From Paenarthrobacter sp. A20 (GTDB lineage Bacteria; Actinomycetota; Actinomycetes; Actinomycetales; Micrococcaceae), in contig NZ_JALJWH010000001.1 of the NCBI RefSeq assembly GCF_024168825.1, positions 1,116,001 to 1,180,000 on the forward strand: a stretch of 64,000 nucleotides of DNA, read 5' to 3'. Below the pieces are notes generated by a model. It saw nothing but the letters and a program-made list of their open reading frames with translations, was not told the DNA's origin and did not search any database. Positions 34,797 to 44,391 of the stretch are shown here, one piece after another. The position numbers were made by a program, and so were the translations under genes. How positions within the stretch are numbered: position 1 is the first letter of the stretch; every line of letters starts with the position of its first letter.

Positions 34797-36650
34797 CTAG
34801 ATCCGGCCGCGCCCAAGTCCAGTCAGCAAAGCTCCTCCCGCCTCGCGCCAAAACCCGTGGCTTCCCGGTCCAGCCGCGTTGTTCTCCAGGTACTTAATCC
34901 AATCGCGGTACTCGGTAATGTCCCGTCCTTCTGCCGCCGCCACGGCATCACAGGCAAAGCCGACGGCTTTGCTGCCATCGTCCAGCGTGATGGAACCCAG
35001 CAGCATGGGTTCCGGCAGTTCAGCAAGAAATGATCCAAGCCCGGCCTCTGAAAGCAGCCACCTCTCGGCCACGAGCCCGGCCCCGTGTTCAGATCGAACC
35101 ACGCCGGGCTTAGGAGGGGTGGTTTCCAAGGCCACCATTCGGTACCGAGCCGCAGTGACTACCCGCCCGTCCCAGAAAGCCCCGCGCCGCTCAAGTTCAG
35201 CCGCCAGCGGCTGCCCCTTCCGGTGCGCCCCCACCACGACGAGGGGAACGACGGCGGCTCCCGCAGCAACCGGCCACGGAACCTTGCGGCCGGGCGACGT
35301 AGCGGGTGCGGCTCCGGCTGCGAACAACTCCGGATTCTCCGGGGTCAGTTCAATACGCCGCGCGATGTCCGCGGCCACGCCGTCCTCGAAGGTCCGGGCA
35401 ACTACAGTCAGGCCGAACTGCGCGATGCTGCTTGTTTCGCCCGCGCCGCCTGTTTCGGTGACGGTACCCGCCGGTACCGCAACGGCGCTGAGATCGAAGA
35501 GGTTGCAGAAATTGGTATAGGTGCCCATCCGGGAATTGACCCCCACGGGATCGGCTGCGACCTCTGCCAGCGTCGGATGGAACGGTGTCGTGGGAACTAT
35601 CAGCGCATCGAAACCGTCCAACCGCTCCATGGCCTGGTGCTTGAGATGCTCCAACGCCGCCGTGTCCGCCACGTACTGGTGCGCAGGGACCGTGCCTGCA
35701 GCCTTGATGATGCCGGCCACCGTTGCGTCGAGCCTTGCGGACACCCCGCCGGACGTCACCGAGTCAATGAAGCTCCCGACGGCGGCGGAGCGTTCGGCCA
35801 CCAATCCGCCGTCGTACAGCAGCCGTGCGGCCTCCAGGAAGACGTCAAGTTCGATGGGCTCGGCCACTACTCCGGTGGACCGCAACCGCTCAATCTGCTC
35901 CTGGAACTCGGCCGCCCAGGCGTCCGGGAGTGCCGGCAGAGCGGCCGGATAGGCCACCCGCGGTGTGGACGGCGCCGCAACCTTGGCGTCTGCAGGCCAG
36001 GGGCGGCCCTGCCCGGCCATGATGCCCATGGCGAGCTCCGCAGTGGCGAGGTCGCGGGCGAAGATGGTTGCCGTATCCCAGGAACGGCATGCCGGGACCA
36101 CGCCTTCGGTGGACACCACGCCCAGGGTGGGTTTGATCCCCACAATCCCTTGCAGTGCAGCGGGAATCCGGCCCGAACCCGCGGTATCCGTCCCAATGGC
36201 CACGTCCACCAATCCGAGGGCAACGGCCACAGCAGAACCTGAACTTGAGCCGCCGGAGATCCTCCCGGGACGCCTCGCATCACGGACGGCACCGTAGGGG
36301 CTGCGGGTTCCGACCAAGCCAGTGGCGAACTGGTCCAGATTGGTGGCCCCCAGCACCAGGGCGCCCGCAGCGCGGAGCCGCGCAACCGGCACCGCATCCC
36401 GGGCGGGTGCATCCCCAAAGCCGGGGCACGCCGCCGTCGTGACCAAACCGGCAACATCCACGTTGTTCTTCACGGCGAGCAGGAGGCCGGCAAGTGGCAG
36501 GTTCTCACCGGCCGCCACGGCGGCGTCAATCCGGTCCGCTTCTGCGAGCAGTTCGTCCCGCCCCCGCAGGTGGATCCAGATTTCAGGACGGTCGACGGCG
36601 TCAATCGCCTTAAGCGCGGCGAGGACGCGTTCCACGGTGGGCCCGCTCAT
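34797..36650 (-). CDS. atzF: allophanate hydrolase
   Basis: A 617-residue amidase-signature enzyme that hydrolyses allophanate (carboxyurea) to ammonia and CO2. The Ser-cisSer-Lys triad is visible: Lys in LLLAVKNNVDVAG, then GRISGGSSSGSAVAV and GTDTAGSGRIPAALQG. The C-terminal domain (about residues 460-617), specific for allophanate hydrolases, contains VPLVVVGAHRKGQPL. The ATG at 36650 overlaps the carboxylase stop by four bases; the frame further upstream is an artefact. It is the last gene of the operon. Confidence 0.93.
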   Translation of the reverse strand: MSGPTVERVLAALKAIDAVDRPEIWIHLRGRDELLAEADRIDAAVAAGENLPLAGLLLAVKNNVDVAGLVTTAACPGFGDAPARDAVPVARLRAAGALVLGATNLDQFATGLVGTRSPYGAVRDARRPGRISGGSSSGSAVAVALGLVDVAIGTDTAGSGRIPAALQGIVGIKPTLGVVSTEGVVPACRSWDTATIFARDLATAELAMGIMAGQGRPWPADAKVAAPSTPRVAYPAALPALPDAWAAEFQEQIERLRSTGVVAEPIELDVFLEAARLLYDGGLVAERSAAVGSFIDSVTSGGVSARLDATVAGIIKAAGTVPAHQYVADTAALEHLKHQAMERLDGFDALIVPTTPFHPTLAEVAADPVGVNSRMGTYTNFCNLFDLSAVAVPAGTVTETGGAGETSSIAQFGLTVVARTFEDGVAADIARRIELTPENPELFAAGAAPATSPGRKVPWPVAAGAAVVPLVVVGAHRKGQPLAAELERRGAFWDGRVVTAARYRMVALETTPPKPGVVRSEHGAGLVAERWLLSEAGLGSFLAELPEPMLLGSITLDDGSKAVGFACDAVAAAEGRDITEYRDWIKYLENNAAGPGSHGFWREAGGALLTGLGRGRI

Positions 36651-39600
36651 GATGCGCTTCCTTCCAGCATAAGTGCGGGTTCCCGGACGTCCATGGGCTC
36701 CAGGACCACCAGTGCTTCGCCTGCCACCACTTGGGCGCCGGCCACGGGCAGGACCCGTTGGACCACGCCATCCACGGGGGCCTGGATGACGGTCTCCATC
36801 TTCATCGCTTCCAGGGAGACCAGCGGCTGGCCGGCGACCACGAGGTCCCCGGGTTCCACGTCCACTTTCCAGACGCTGGCCGCGAACGGCGACGTCACCA
36901 AAGTGCCGCCGTCGGGCACTACGACCTCGTCGGCCGGTGGGGCCAGTGAAACGGCTTGTTCGGCACGGTCGAACTCGCCGGCCTCCTCCCAAGCCTGGCG
37001 CTCCACGGCGAAAGCGGCCGACTGGGTCTCGCGGAACTCTGCAATGGACACGCTGTTGCGGTCCAGGAATTCCTCATGCTCGGCCAGCGAGAACGTGCCG
37101 TCCTGGATCTCTACGCCACGGCCGCGGCCCGCAGTCATGTCTGCGCGGAGGTCCAGGAGCTCCTCGGGGCTGACGGGGTACCAGGAAATGCGGTCGAAGA
37201 ACCGGAGCAGCCACGGGGAGCCGGGCTCGAAGGGTGCGGCGTCCGCGTAGCGCGACCAGACTTGCGTGGTCCGACCAACAAACTGGTAGCCGCCGGGTCC
37301 CTCCATGCCGTAAATGCACATGTAGGCCCCGCCGATGCCCACGGCGTTCTCAGGGGTCCACGTGCGGGCGGGGTTGTACTTGGTGGTGACCAGCCGGTGC
37401 CGCGGATCCAATGGGGTTGCCACCGGTGCTCCGAGGTACACGTCGCCCAGGCCCAGGACGAGGTACTCGGCGTTGAAGACGGTATCGAAGACGTCGTTGA
37501 CGGAGTCCAGGCCGTTGATGCGGCGGATGAACTCGATGTTCCACGGGCACCACGGGGCGTCGTCGCGGACACCGGCCATGTAGCGCTCGATTGCCTCGCG
37601 GGTGGCGGGATCGTCCCAGGACAAGGGGAGACGGACGCTGCGGCTGGGTACCACCAACTCCGAGCTCGCTGGGAGCGAAGCGTCCACCTCGCGCACCAGG
37701 CCCAACAGCTTCGAGGTGGGCAGGACGGAAGGATCGGCTTTGATCTGCAGGGAACGGATGCCCGGGGTCAGATCCACGATGCCCCGGACTGCGAGGCGTT
37801 CAAGTTCCTGGTGGAGGGCGTGGACGCGGGCGCGCAGGCCCAGGTCCAGCACCATGTCGCCGTACTCCACCAACAGGTTGTCATCACCGGAGCGTCGGTA
37901 GGTGACCGCAGGCCGTCCGTCGCCTTCGGGCACCCGGCCCAGCACTCCGTCGTCGCCATCTCCGCGAAGCAGTCCGGTAGTGCCGGACGCAATGCCTGTA
38001 CTGAAGCCGGCACTGCCCGGGAGTATCAGCTGCCTCGCAGCGCCGAGTTCCTTGACGGAGGGCGCCTCAACCGAGCGGATGGGCACAAAGCGGACCTTGT
38101 CACCAGGCCGCAGTTGCCCCAGCTTCCAGCGCTCGCCGGTCACCACCGTTACCGGGCAGACGAAACCGCCCAGGCTGGGACCATCCGGGCCCAGCAGGAT
38201 GGGAGTGTCGCCGGTGAAGTCCAAGGCACCCACCGAATAGGCGGTGTCGTGGATGTTGGAGGGGTGCAGTCCGGCTTCCCCGCCGTCATTGCGTGCCCAG
38301 CGCGGCTTGGGGCCGATCAGGCGGACACCGGTTCGGGCGGAGTTGAAGTGGACCTCGTATTCGGCGGCATAGAGCTCTTCAATGTCTTCGCGTTGGAAGA
38401 ATTCCGGTGCGCCATGCGGCCCTTCCACTACCTTCAGCTCCCATTCCGAGGTGAGTGCCGGGCGGCTCTCTGCCGGAACCGCGCCGGGGACGGTCTCAGG
38501 CAGGTGACCGGTGACCGTGCGGAGCACATCGCTGGCCCGCAGCACGCGGCCGCCGTGGCCACCGAACTGGCCCAACGTGAAGGTGGACGCGCTGCCGAGG
38601 TACTGGGGAACGTCAAGCCCGCCTTCAAAGAGAATGTAACCTCGCAGCCCGGATCCGTCAGCCGATCCGACATCCAGAAGGCCGTTGTCGGGCACGGTGA
38701 TGGGCTCCCAGGCGTTTGCCGCGATGCCGTTGACAGTCACGGCGACGTCGGCGCCGGTGACGCACACCGTGGTGGCGTGGGTGAAACGGAGAGCCGGGCC
38801 GGCCATGGTGAATTCCAGGCCGGGTGCTCCCTCTGGATTGCCCAGTGCGGTGTTGCCAAGCCGGAACGACAAATCATCCATGGGGCCGCTGGGCGGGACG
38901 CCGATCTGCCACAGCCCGGTCCGGCCAGGCCAGTCCTGCACGCTGGTCTGGAGGCCTGGCCGTTCAACGGTGATCCGAGGTTCAGGGTCGCCCACGGTGT
39001 TGAGGGTTCCGGTGGAATGCTGTGCCGTACGGACCACGTCCATCCCGGCAACGGCACGCAGCATGCCCAGGTTGGTCTCGATGCCATCGATGCGGGTTCC
39101 TGCCAGCGCAGTGGCCAGGGCGTCGAAGGCGGCGTCACGGGTGCTGCCGGACGTGATGACCTTGCCCAGCAGGGGATCGTAGCTGGTGGAGACTTCGCTG
39201 CCGGTCTCCACCCAGGCGTCAATGCGTACGACGTCGGAGCCCGGGTACTGCGCGTTGGTAACCGTTCCGGCGCTGGGCTGGAAGTTCCGGGCAGGGTCTT
39301 CTGCATAGATGCGGGCTTCCACAGCGTGGCCTGAGACGGGCACGCTGTCCGGCACACCATCAAGCACGGGCTCCTGCTGGGCGAGGTTCAGCATCCACTC
39401 CACCAGGTCCACGCCGGTGATGGCCTCGGTGACTGGGTGCTCAACTTGCAGCCGTGCATTGACTTCCAGGAAGGATGCTTCCTGGCGGACGGGGTCGTAG
39501 ACGAACTCCACCGTTCCTGCCGAACGGTAGCCCACTGAGGCACACAAGGCGCGTGAGCTCCGGTGCAGTTCCTCACGCAACGCATCAGGGAGATCCGGCG

Positions 39601-40333
39601 CGGGTGCCTCTTCAAGTACTTTCTGGTGGCGGCGTTGCAGTGAGCAGTCACGGTCGCCGAGGCTCACCACGCGGCCCTCGCCGTCGCCGAACACCTGGAC
39701 TTCCACGTGGCGTGCATGTTCGATGTAGCGTTCGGCAAAGACGCCGGCCGTTCCAAAGCTGGAACTGGCCAGGCGGGCCACCCGGGAGTAGTTCTCGCGG
39801 AGCCCGGCTTCGTCGCGGCAGACGGCCATGCCGATGCCGCCGCCACCGCCGGTTGCCTTGAGCATGAGCGGGAAACCGATGGTTTCCGATGCTGCCACGG
39901 CTTCGTCCAGGTCCTCCAGGAGGCCGGATCCGGCGATCATGGGAACGCCGGCGCGTTGCGCGGCATCGCGGGCCGTGTGCTTGGTCCCGAAAATCCGGAG
40001 CTGGTCCGGGGTGGGGCCTACAAAGACCAGGCCGGCCGCTTCAACAGCTTCCGCGAAGACCGCGTCCTCGGACAGGAACCCGTAGCCAGGGTGGATGGCT
40101 CCGGCACCGGTGGAAGCTGCCGCACTGAGGATGGCGTCGATCTTGAGATACGACTCCTTGGCCGGTGCAGGTCCCAGGAGGACGGCCTCGTCAGCGAGCT
40201 TTACATGCTTGGCGCCGCGGTCCGCTTCGGAAAAGACGGCGACGGTGCGGAGCCCGGCCTTGCGGGCGGACTCGATGATCCTGCAGGCGATCTCGCCGCG
40301 GTTGGCAATGAGGAGGGTGTCGAAGCGGTTCAT
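36647..40333 (-). CDS. uca: biotin-dependent urea/guanidine carboxylase
   Basis: A 1228-residue single-chain carboxylase. The biotin carboxylase part (residues 1-450) includes MNRFDTLLIANRGEIACRII and the ATP-grasp loop KATGGGGGIGMAVCRDE. The carboxyltransferase halves of the KipA/KipI (AHS2/AHS1) type follow. The C-terminal biotin domain has Lys1178 in SLEAMKMETV. It carboxylates urea to allophanate, or guanidine to carboxyguanidine. The two cannot be told apart by eye, but the two DUF1989 genes next door favour guanidine. The ATG at 40333 overlaps the preceding gene by four bases. Confidence 0.9.
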   Translation of the reverse strand: MNRFDTLLIANRGEIACRIIESARKAGLRTVAVFSEADRGAKHVKLADEAVLLGPAPAKESYLKIDAILSAAASTGAGAIHPGYGFLSEDAVFAEAVEAAGLVFVGPTPDQLRIFGTKHTARDAAQRAGVPMIAGSGLLEDLDEAVAASETIGFPLMLKATGGGGGIGMAVCRDEAGLRENYSRVARLASSSFGTAGVFAERYIEHARHVEVQVFGDGEGRVVSLGDRDCSLQRRHQKVLEEAPAPDLPDALREELHRSSRALCASVGYRSAGTVEFVYDPVRQEASFLEVNARLQVEHPVTEAITGVDLVEWMLNLAQQEPVLDGVPDSVPVSGHAVEARIYAEDPARNFQPSAGTVTNAQYPGSDVVRIDAWVETGSEVSTSYDPLLGKVITSGSTRDAAFDALATALAGTRIDGIETNLGMLRAVAGMDVVRTAQHSTGTLNTVGDPEPRITVERPGLQTSVQDWPGRTGLWQIGVPPSGPMDDLSFRLGNTALGNPEGAPGLEFTMAGPALRFTHATTVCVTGADVAVTVNGIAANAWEPITVPDNGLLDVGSADGSGLRGYILFEGGLDVPQYLGSASTFTLGQFGGHGGRVLRASDVLRTVTGHLPETVPGAVPAESRPALTSEWELKVVEGPHGAPEFFQREDIEELYAAEYEVHFNSARTGVRLIGPKPRWARNDGGEAGLHPSNIHDTAYSVGALDFTGDTPILLGPDGPSLGGFVCPVTVVTGERWKLGQLRPGDKVRFVPIRSVEAPSVKELGAARQLILPGSAGFSTGIASGTTGLLRGDGDDGVLGRVPEGDGRPAVTYRRSGDDNLLVEYGDMVLDLGLRARVHALHQELERLAVRGIVDLTPGIRSLQIKADPSVLPTSKLLGLVREVDASLPASSELVVPSRSVRLPLSWDDPATREAIERYMAGVRDDAPWCPWNIEFIRRINGLDSVNDVFDTVFNAEYLVLGLGDVYLGAPVATPLDPRHRLVTTKYNPARTWTPENAVGIGGAYMCIYGMEGPGGYQFVGRTTQVWSRYADAAPFEPGSPWLLRFFDRISWYPVSPEELLDLRADMTAGRGRGVEIQDGTFSLAEHEEFLDRNSVSIAEFRETQSAAFAVERQAWEEAGEFDRAEQAVSLAPPADEVVVPDGGTLVTSPFAASVWKVDVEPGDLVVAGQPLVSLEAMKMETVIQAPVDGVVQRVLPVAGAQVVAGEALVVLEPMDVREPALMLEGSAS

Positions 40334-40986
40334 GCGCGGGCCTCCGGACGTGTGACGATCATGCGCACCGGCGTGGGGTTGAAGCCGTTGCAGGGGTTGT
40401 TGATTTGGGGGCAGTTGGACACCAGCACCAACGTGTCCACTTCGGCGCGGAGTGCCACTCGCTTGCCGGGCGCGGACAACCCGTCCACGATGCCCAGCGC
40501 GCCGTCGGGATCCACCGGCACGTTCATGAACCAGTTGATGTTGGACACCAGGTCCTTCTTTCCGAGGTCCCACTTGGCGCCCTCAATGAGGAAGTTCTCA
40601 ACGCAGGCGTGCTGTTCGTGGGTGTGCTGGCCGTAGCGGAGCGTGTTGGACTCTTGGGAGCAGGCGCCGCCGATGGTGTCGTGGACGCCAACTTCGTCCG
40701 CCACCACTGTCATGAGTTCCTGGCCGCTGTCGGCGCGGAGGGCCGAGCCAGTGGTGAGGAAGATGCTGCCCTGGGTTGCGATGGTCACGGCGGCCGAGTA
40801 CCGGGTGCTGGTGTCTTTGGCCGCGTAGAGAATGCAGTCCACGGCCTGGTTGCCGTCGTGGTCCACGATGGTGAGCACGTCTCCGGCCTCAACCACGGCA
40901 GACCATGGGCCGCGGGCTTCCACCAGTTCGTCCAGTACGGCGCGGCCAGGGACCAGTGCGGGGCTGATTTCTGTGATGGCGTTCAT
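40330..40986 (-). CDS. DUF1989 protein, urea carboxylase-associated (UAAP1 type)
   Basis: A 218-residue DUF1989 protein. Proteins of this family next to such carboxylases have been shown to form the two-subunit carboxyguanidine deiminase (CgdA/CgdB), which converts carboxyguanidine to allophanate. Visible marks are VDCILYAAKDTSTRYS, the His/Cys-rich GACSQESNTLRYGQHTHEQH and a C-terminal NPCNGFNPTPVRM. The Cys and His residues may bind metal. The ATG at 40986 overlaps the stop of the sister gene by four bases, and its own stop overlaps the carboxylase start. Which subunit it represents is not certain. Confidence 0.85.
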   Translation of the reverse strand: MNAITEISPALVPGRAVLDELVEARGPWSAVVEAGDVLTIVDHDGNQAVDCILYAAKDTSTRYSAAVTIATQGSIFLTTGSALRADSGQELMTVVADEVGVHDTIGGACSQESNTLRYGQHTHEQHACVENFLIEGAKWDLGKKDLVSNINWFMNVPVDPDGALGIVDGLSAPGKRVALRAEVDTLVLVSNCPQINNPCNGFNPTPVRMIVTRPEARA

Positions 40987-41879
40987 GCGGAGGTCCTTGC
41001 GTTGTAGTCGAGTTCTGTGTTGTGGAGGGCCAGACGCCCCTCTGGGCCGAGGTCCACGTTGAGGGTTCCGTCCACCAGGGCTTGGAGGTCCTGCGGCGCC
41101 TGCCACGCGACGATGTCCACGGCGCTGCCGCTGAAGTCCGGACGGGGGTCCAACGGGTGGGCGGTATTGGCCAGTACCAGCACTGCGTCCATGTGGAGGA
41201 GAAGTTCGACGGCGGCCCCGGCACCGGCGCTGCCGGCGAACGTGATGCTGCCGTCCCGGTCCACGGTGACGCCCTTGAAGAACGACAATGACGGAGGGAG
41301 TTCTTTCTGGCTGATGCCATGCTTCATGCCACCAAGGGTCAACAGTTCACGGCCAGCCGGTGATGGGCTGTGCGCTGACCCGGCACCGTACTTGGCGGTG
41401 TTTCCGGCCAGATGGGTGGTGCCGGTGAGGGCATCGTGGTTGCCGGACGAGTCGGCCACTACAGTGGCCATCAGCCGCCCGGCGTCGGACAGCAGGGGGT
41501 GGCCGGTGGTCAAGTACGCCTGCCAGGGGACCTTGACCGTGTCCGCGACGTTGAGCCGCTCGTGCTGTGCGCCGCTCCGGATGAGGACAGCGTGAACACA
41601 GGCATCGCCGTCGAGGTCTGTGATCCTGATGCGCGTCCCGCGGGCCAGTTCCAGATGGGTGTAGCGGCCGAAAGCGAGAGTTTCCGCCCAGGTCAACGCG
41701 GTCTTTGCCTCCGCAGGGAGGCTCTCCGTCAACCGGGCCGGAGCCGAAGCGGGCGGGACATGGATCATGGTCTCCGCTGCCCGGCCATGCTGGGCCCGGG
41801 CGTGCAACCTGGCGCCTGCCGTGGTGGCGGTTCCGTTTTCAGTAGTCCGTGTTTCGAGAATCTGTGTCATGGCATTCAT
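40983..41879 (-). CDS. DUF1989 protein, urea carboxylase-associated (UAAP2 type)
   Basis: A 298-residue paralogue of the next gene with an extra N-terminal segment of about 60 residues. The DUF1989 core is seen in DLDGDACVHAVLIRSGAQHE, GNTAKYGAGSAHSPSPAGRE and the C-terminal ALVDGTLNVDLG. It is the probable second subunit of a carboxyguanidine deiminase. ATG starts at 41879 and 41870 are both possible. It is the first gene after the permease in a run of four genes with ATGA overlaps, so balanced production is likely. Confidence 0.83.
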   Translation of the reverse strand: MNAMTQILETRTTENGTATTAGARLHARAQHGRAAETMIHVPPASAPARLTESLPAEAKTALTWAETLAFGRYTHLELARGTRIRITDLDGDACVHAVLIRSGAQHERLNVADTVKVPWQAYLTTGHPLLSDAGRLMATVVADSSGNHDALTGTTHLAGNTAKYGAGSAHSPSPAGRELLTLGGMKHGISQKELPPSLSFFKGVTVDRDGSITFAGSAGAGAAVELLLHMDAVLVLANTAHPLDPRPDFSGSAVDIVAWQAPQDLQALVDGTLNVDLGPEGRLALHNTELDYNARTSA

Positions 41880-41913
41880 TTCTGTGCTTGAGCGGGATGG
41901 TGGTGCAGCGGGG

Positions 41914-43458
41914 TCAGCCGGCAGGGTTGGCGGGGTCCAATGCGTCTGCCGCTTTGTTCTGCCGGACCCGGAGGTTCCTCCGGACCCAGATGCCCAGGAG
42001 CAGGACGGCGCCAACCATGATGGGGGCGGAGAAGAGCAGGATTCCGTGTTCGCCGGAGGGGTCATACACCTCGGGGCGGGGCCATGACAGGTTGGTGACC
42101 ATCAGGGCGCCGTACAGGACGGCCAGGACGTTGACGGGCAGGCCCCAACGGCCCAAGGAGAACAGTCCCGCCGGCATGGTCTGGCCCACCCGGCCCCAGT
42201 CACCCCGGAAGCGGCTGAGCAGTTGAGGGACCGTGACCATCAGGTACGCCAGGTACACCATCACGATGCACACACTGCAGAGAGTGGTGAAGAGTGCGGA
42301 GTTGCCGATATTGATGGCGAGGATCCCCACCGCCAGGGCGCCGATCGCGATGGAGGGCCACATGGGGGTTCCACGTTTGGGGTGGACCTTCGCGAGCCGG
42401 GCCGAGGCAGGCAGCTTGCCGTCGCGGGCCATGGAGAACACCAGGCGCGAACCGGCCGTCTGGATGGCCAGGGTGCAGACAAAGATGGCGATTGCCACGT
42501 CCACCAGCAGCACCTTGCCCCAGAACGTGCCCAACACGGCCGTCAGCACGTAGGGGAGTCCCTCGGTGGCGAGCCTGCCGTCGTCGAGGCTTGGCGCTGC
42601 CATGAGGGCAGCGATAATCATCAGCCCGCCGCCAACACCTGAGATGATCAACGCCGACAAGATGGTGCGCGGTGCGGTCTTGCGGGGGTTCTTGGTCTCC
42701 TCCGAGAGTTCGCCGGCTGAGTTGAAGCCGACCATCACGTACGCGGCCATCAGGCCGGAGACCAGGAAGGCGCCCACGGCACCAAGGTCCGAGGTAGTGA
42801 CCACACTGATGTCTGCTACCACCTCCGGGCCACGCTGCGCGGCTGAGAACAAGGCGAGAATCACCGCGGCGACGCCCACAATCTCGCAGGTGACGCCGAT
42901 GGAGTTCACATGGGACATGAGCCTCACACCGAGGCAGTTGATCACCGTGGTGATCACCAGGAGTATGGCGCCAAGGATCACTGCGTTGGCCGCGCCCGTG
43001 GGGGATGCCAGTGAGGGGTCGCCGCCCACCACTTGGAATCCCTCCCACAGCTGGGGGAGTACCACTTGGAGCGCAATGGCAGCTGCGGCAGCTGTGATCA
43101 CCTGGGCGATTGCCATGAACCAGCCAGCGAACCAGCCCACCACTTCGCCGCCCATACGGCGCGACCACTGATAGACAGCGCCGGACAAGGGGTATCTGGC
43201 GGCGAGTTCAGCGAAGTTCAGGGCTACCAGGAGTTGGCCGACCAGCACCACGGGCCACGTCCAAAAGAAGGCCGGGCCGGCGAAGGAGTAGCCGAAAGCG
43301 AAGAGCTGAAAGATGGTGGTGAGGATGGAGACGAACGAAAAACCTGCGGCGAACGATGCGTAGCGGCCTAGCTTGCGGTGCAGGGTGGGCTGGTAGCCGA
43401 GGGCTGTCAGGTCTGCGTCGTCAGTGCGGCTGGCCGTCGTCGAAAGGGTGGAAGTCAT
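41914..43458 (-). CDS. APC-superfamily permease
   Basis: A 514-residue transporter with about 12 membrane spans of the amino acid-polyamine-organocation type. Marks are AELAARYPLSGAVYQWSRRM (conserved loop after span 2) and FNSAGELSEETKNPRKTAPR (the family's span 6-7 signature). It is the first gene of the operon with the DUF1989 pair, carboxylase and allophanate hydrolase, so it probably imports the nitrogen compound degraded by them. The exact substrate (urea, guanidine, an agmatine-like compound) is unknown. The start is ATG at 43458 with CGGAGA upstream. Confidence 0.9.
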   Translation of the reverse strand: MTSTLSTTASRTDDADLTALGYQPTLHRKLGRYASFAAGFSFVSILTTIFQLFAFGYSFAGPAFFWTWPVVLVGQLLVALNFAELAARYPLSGAVYQWSRRMGGEVVGWFAGWFMAIAQVITAAAAAIALQVVLPQLWEGFQVVGGDPSLASPTGAANAVILGAILLVITTVINCLGVRLMSHVNSIGVTCEIVGVAAVILALFSAAQRGPEVVADISVVTTSDLGAVGAFLVSGLMAAYVMVGFNSAGELSEETKNPRKTAPRTILSALIISGVGGGLMIIAALMAAPSLDDGRLATEGLPYVLTAVLGTFWGKVLLVDVAIAIFVCTLAIQTAGSRLVFSMARDGKLPASARLAKVHPKRGTPMWPSIAIGALAVGILAINIGNSALFTTLCSVCIVMVYLAYLMVTVPQLLSRFRGDWGRVGQTMPAGLFSLGRWGLPVNVLAVLYGALMVTNLSWPRPEVYDPSGEHGILLFSAPIMVGAVLLLGIWVRRNLRVRQNKAADALDPANPAG

Positions 43459-43525
43459 CGGGTTCTCCGTGTCTGGAACGGGATAGGGGACCAGCCCGGA
43501 GAGGTTTCTGATGACCCGCCCGGAA

Positions 43526-43541
43526 TATCGGTCACTTGATA
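43526..43541. promoter_or_regulatory. candidate TetR operator upstream of permease operon
   Basis: TATC-N8-GATA lies in the 228-base region between the divergent permease and tetR genes. The arms are only four bases, with partial matches beyond, so this is a weak call. Confidence 0.3.
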
Positions 43542-43686
43542 GTTTTCCAGCGCGGTGTCCCCGCAGCGTTTCGCCGATGTAAAGCCTTGGTTACCGTGCG
43601 TTGCGGGGAGGTAAAGGAAATCTCACCGTCGGCTCAGCAGGCCGTGAACGGCTCTTTTGGCGGTGCTGCGATGCAAGAATGAAAGG

Positions 43687-44391
43687 GTGAGTACAGTCGG
43701 ACCGGGACGCCCCCGCAAGCAGCAAGCGGTACGCCGGGGAGCCACAGCCCGCGACGAGATCCTGGACGCGGCAGCCGAGCTCTTTACGGGCCAAGGTTTC
43801 GCCAACACGTCCACGCGGGCCATCGCTGACGCCGTCGGAATCCGACAGTCATCGCTGTATCACCACTTCTCCACCAAGGACGAGATCCTCGGGGAGCTCC
43901 TCGGCGGGACGGTATCCACCAGCTTGGCTTTTGCCCGCGCGATACGGGATCATTCCGACGACGCCGGCCTCGATGCTTCTGCGGCACGGTTGCATGCGGT
44001 GATGCTGTTCGACGGTTCGCAACTCTGCAGCTCCCGCTGGAACCTCGGCGTGCTGTACCACCTGCCGGAGGCCAGGGCGGAGGTCTTCCAGCCGTTCATG
44101 GACGCCCGGAAGGAACTTCGGACCATTTACGGAGACTTGGGGCGGGAACTGACGGCGGTGGCGGATTCCGACGCCAGCCTGGGGGATACGGCCTTCCGGC
44201 TGGTGGAGTCCTTGATCAACCTCCGCGCGGACGGACTGATCTCAGCAGACTCGGCGTCCACTACGGCCGACACCGTGATGTTCCTTGCGGGACTCAGGAA
44301 CGAACTTCCGGCGGTGAGGGCTGCCAGTGATGAACTCATCAGCCGGTTTGGAGCGGCGCCTGAGCCGGCGCTCGCAGCGAAGAGCGCCTAG
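43687..44391 (+). CDS. TetR-family regulator of nitrogen operon
   Basis: A regulator of about 234 residues. The helix-turn-helix is clear at roughly residues 15-65 (ARDEILDAAAELFTGQGFAN, then TSTRAIADAVGIRQSSLYHH, FSTKDEIL). The ligand domain follows. GTG 43687 is the preferred start, with a TTG 30 bases upstream as alternative. Divergent from the permease-DUF1989-carboxylase-hydrolase operon, it probably controls it; a role like the nitrogen regulator AmtR is possible. It overlaps the convergent Pr6Pr gene by four bases at the 3' end. Confidence 0.88.
   Translation: MSTVGPGRPRKQQAVRRGATARDEILDAAAELFTGQGFANTSTRAIADAVGIRQSSLYHHFSTKDEILGELLGGTVSTSLAFARAIRDHSDDAGLDASAARLHAVMLFDGSQLCSSRWNLGVLYHLPEARAEVFQPFMDARKELRTIYGDLGRELTAVADSDASLGDTAFRLVESLINLRADGLISADSASTTADTVMFLAGLRNELPAVRAASDELISRFGAAPEPALAAKSA

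Noticed and set aside
36956..39334. 792-codon plus-strand frame opposite the carboxylase
   Set aside because: Antisense to a gene with full domain structure; no recognisable domain of its own.
43459..43686. Guanidine-I (ykkC) riboswitch before the permease operon
   Set aside because: Pieces such as CTGGTCC and ACACGGAG occur, but the conserved AGGGTTCCG part and the final AAAAGCCCGGGAG are absent, so the motif is not supported.
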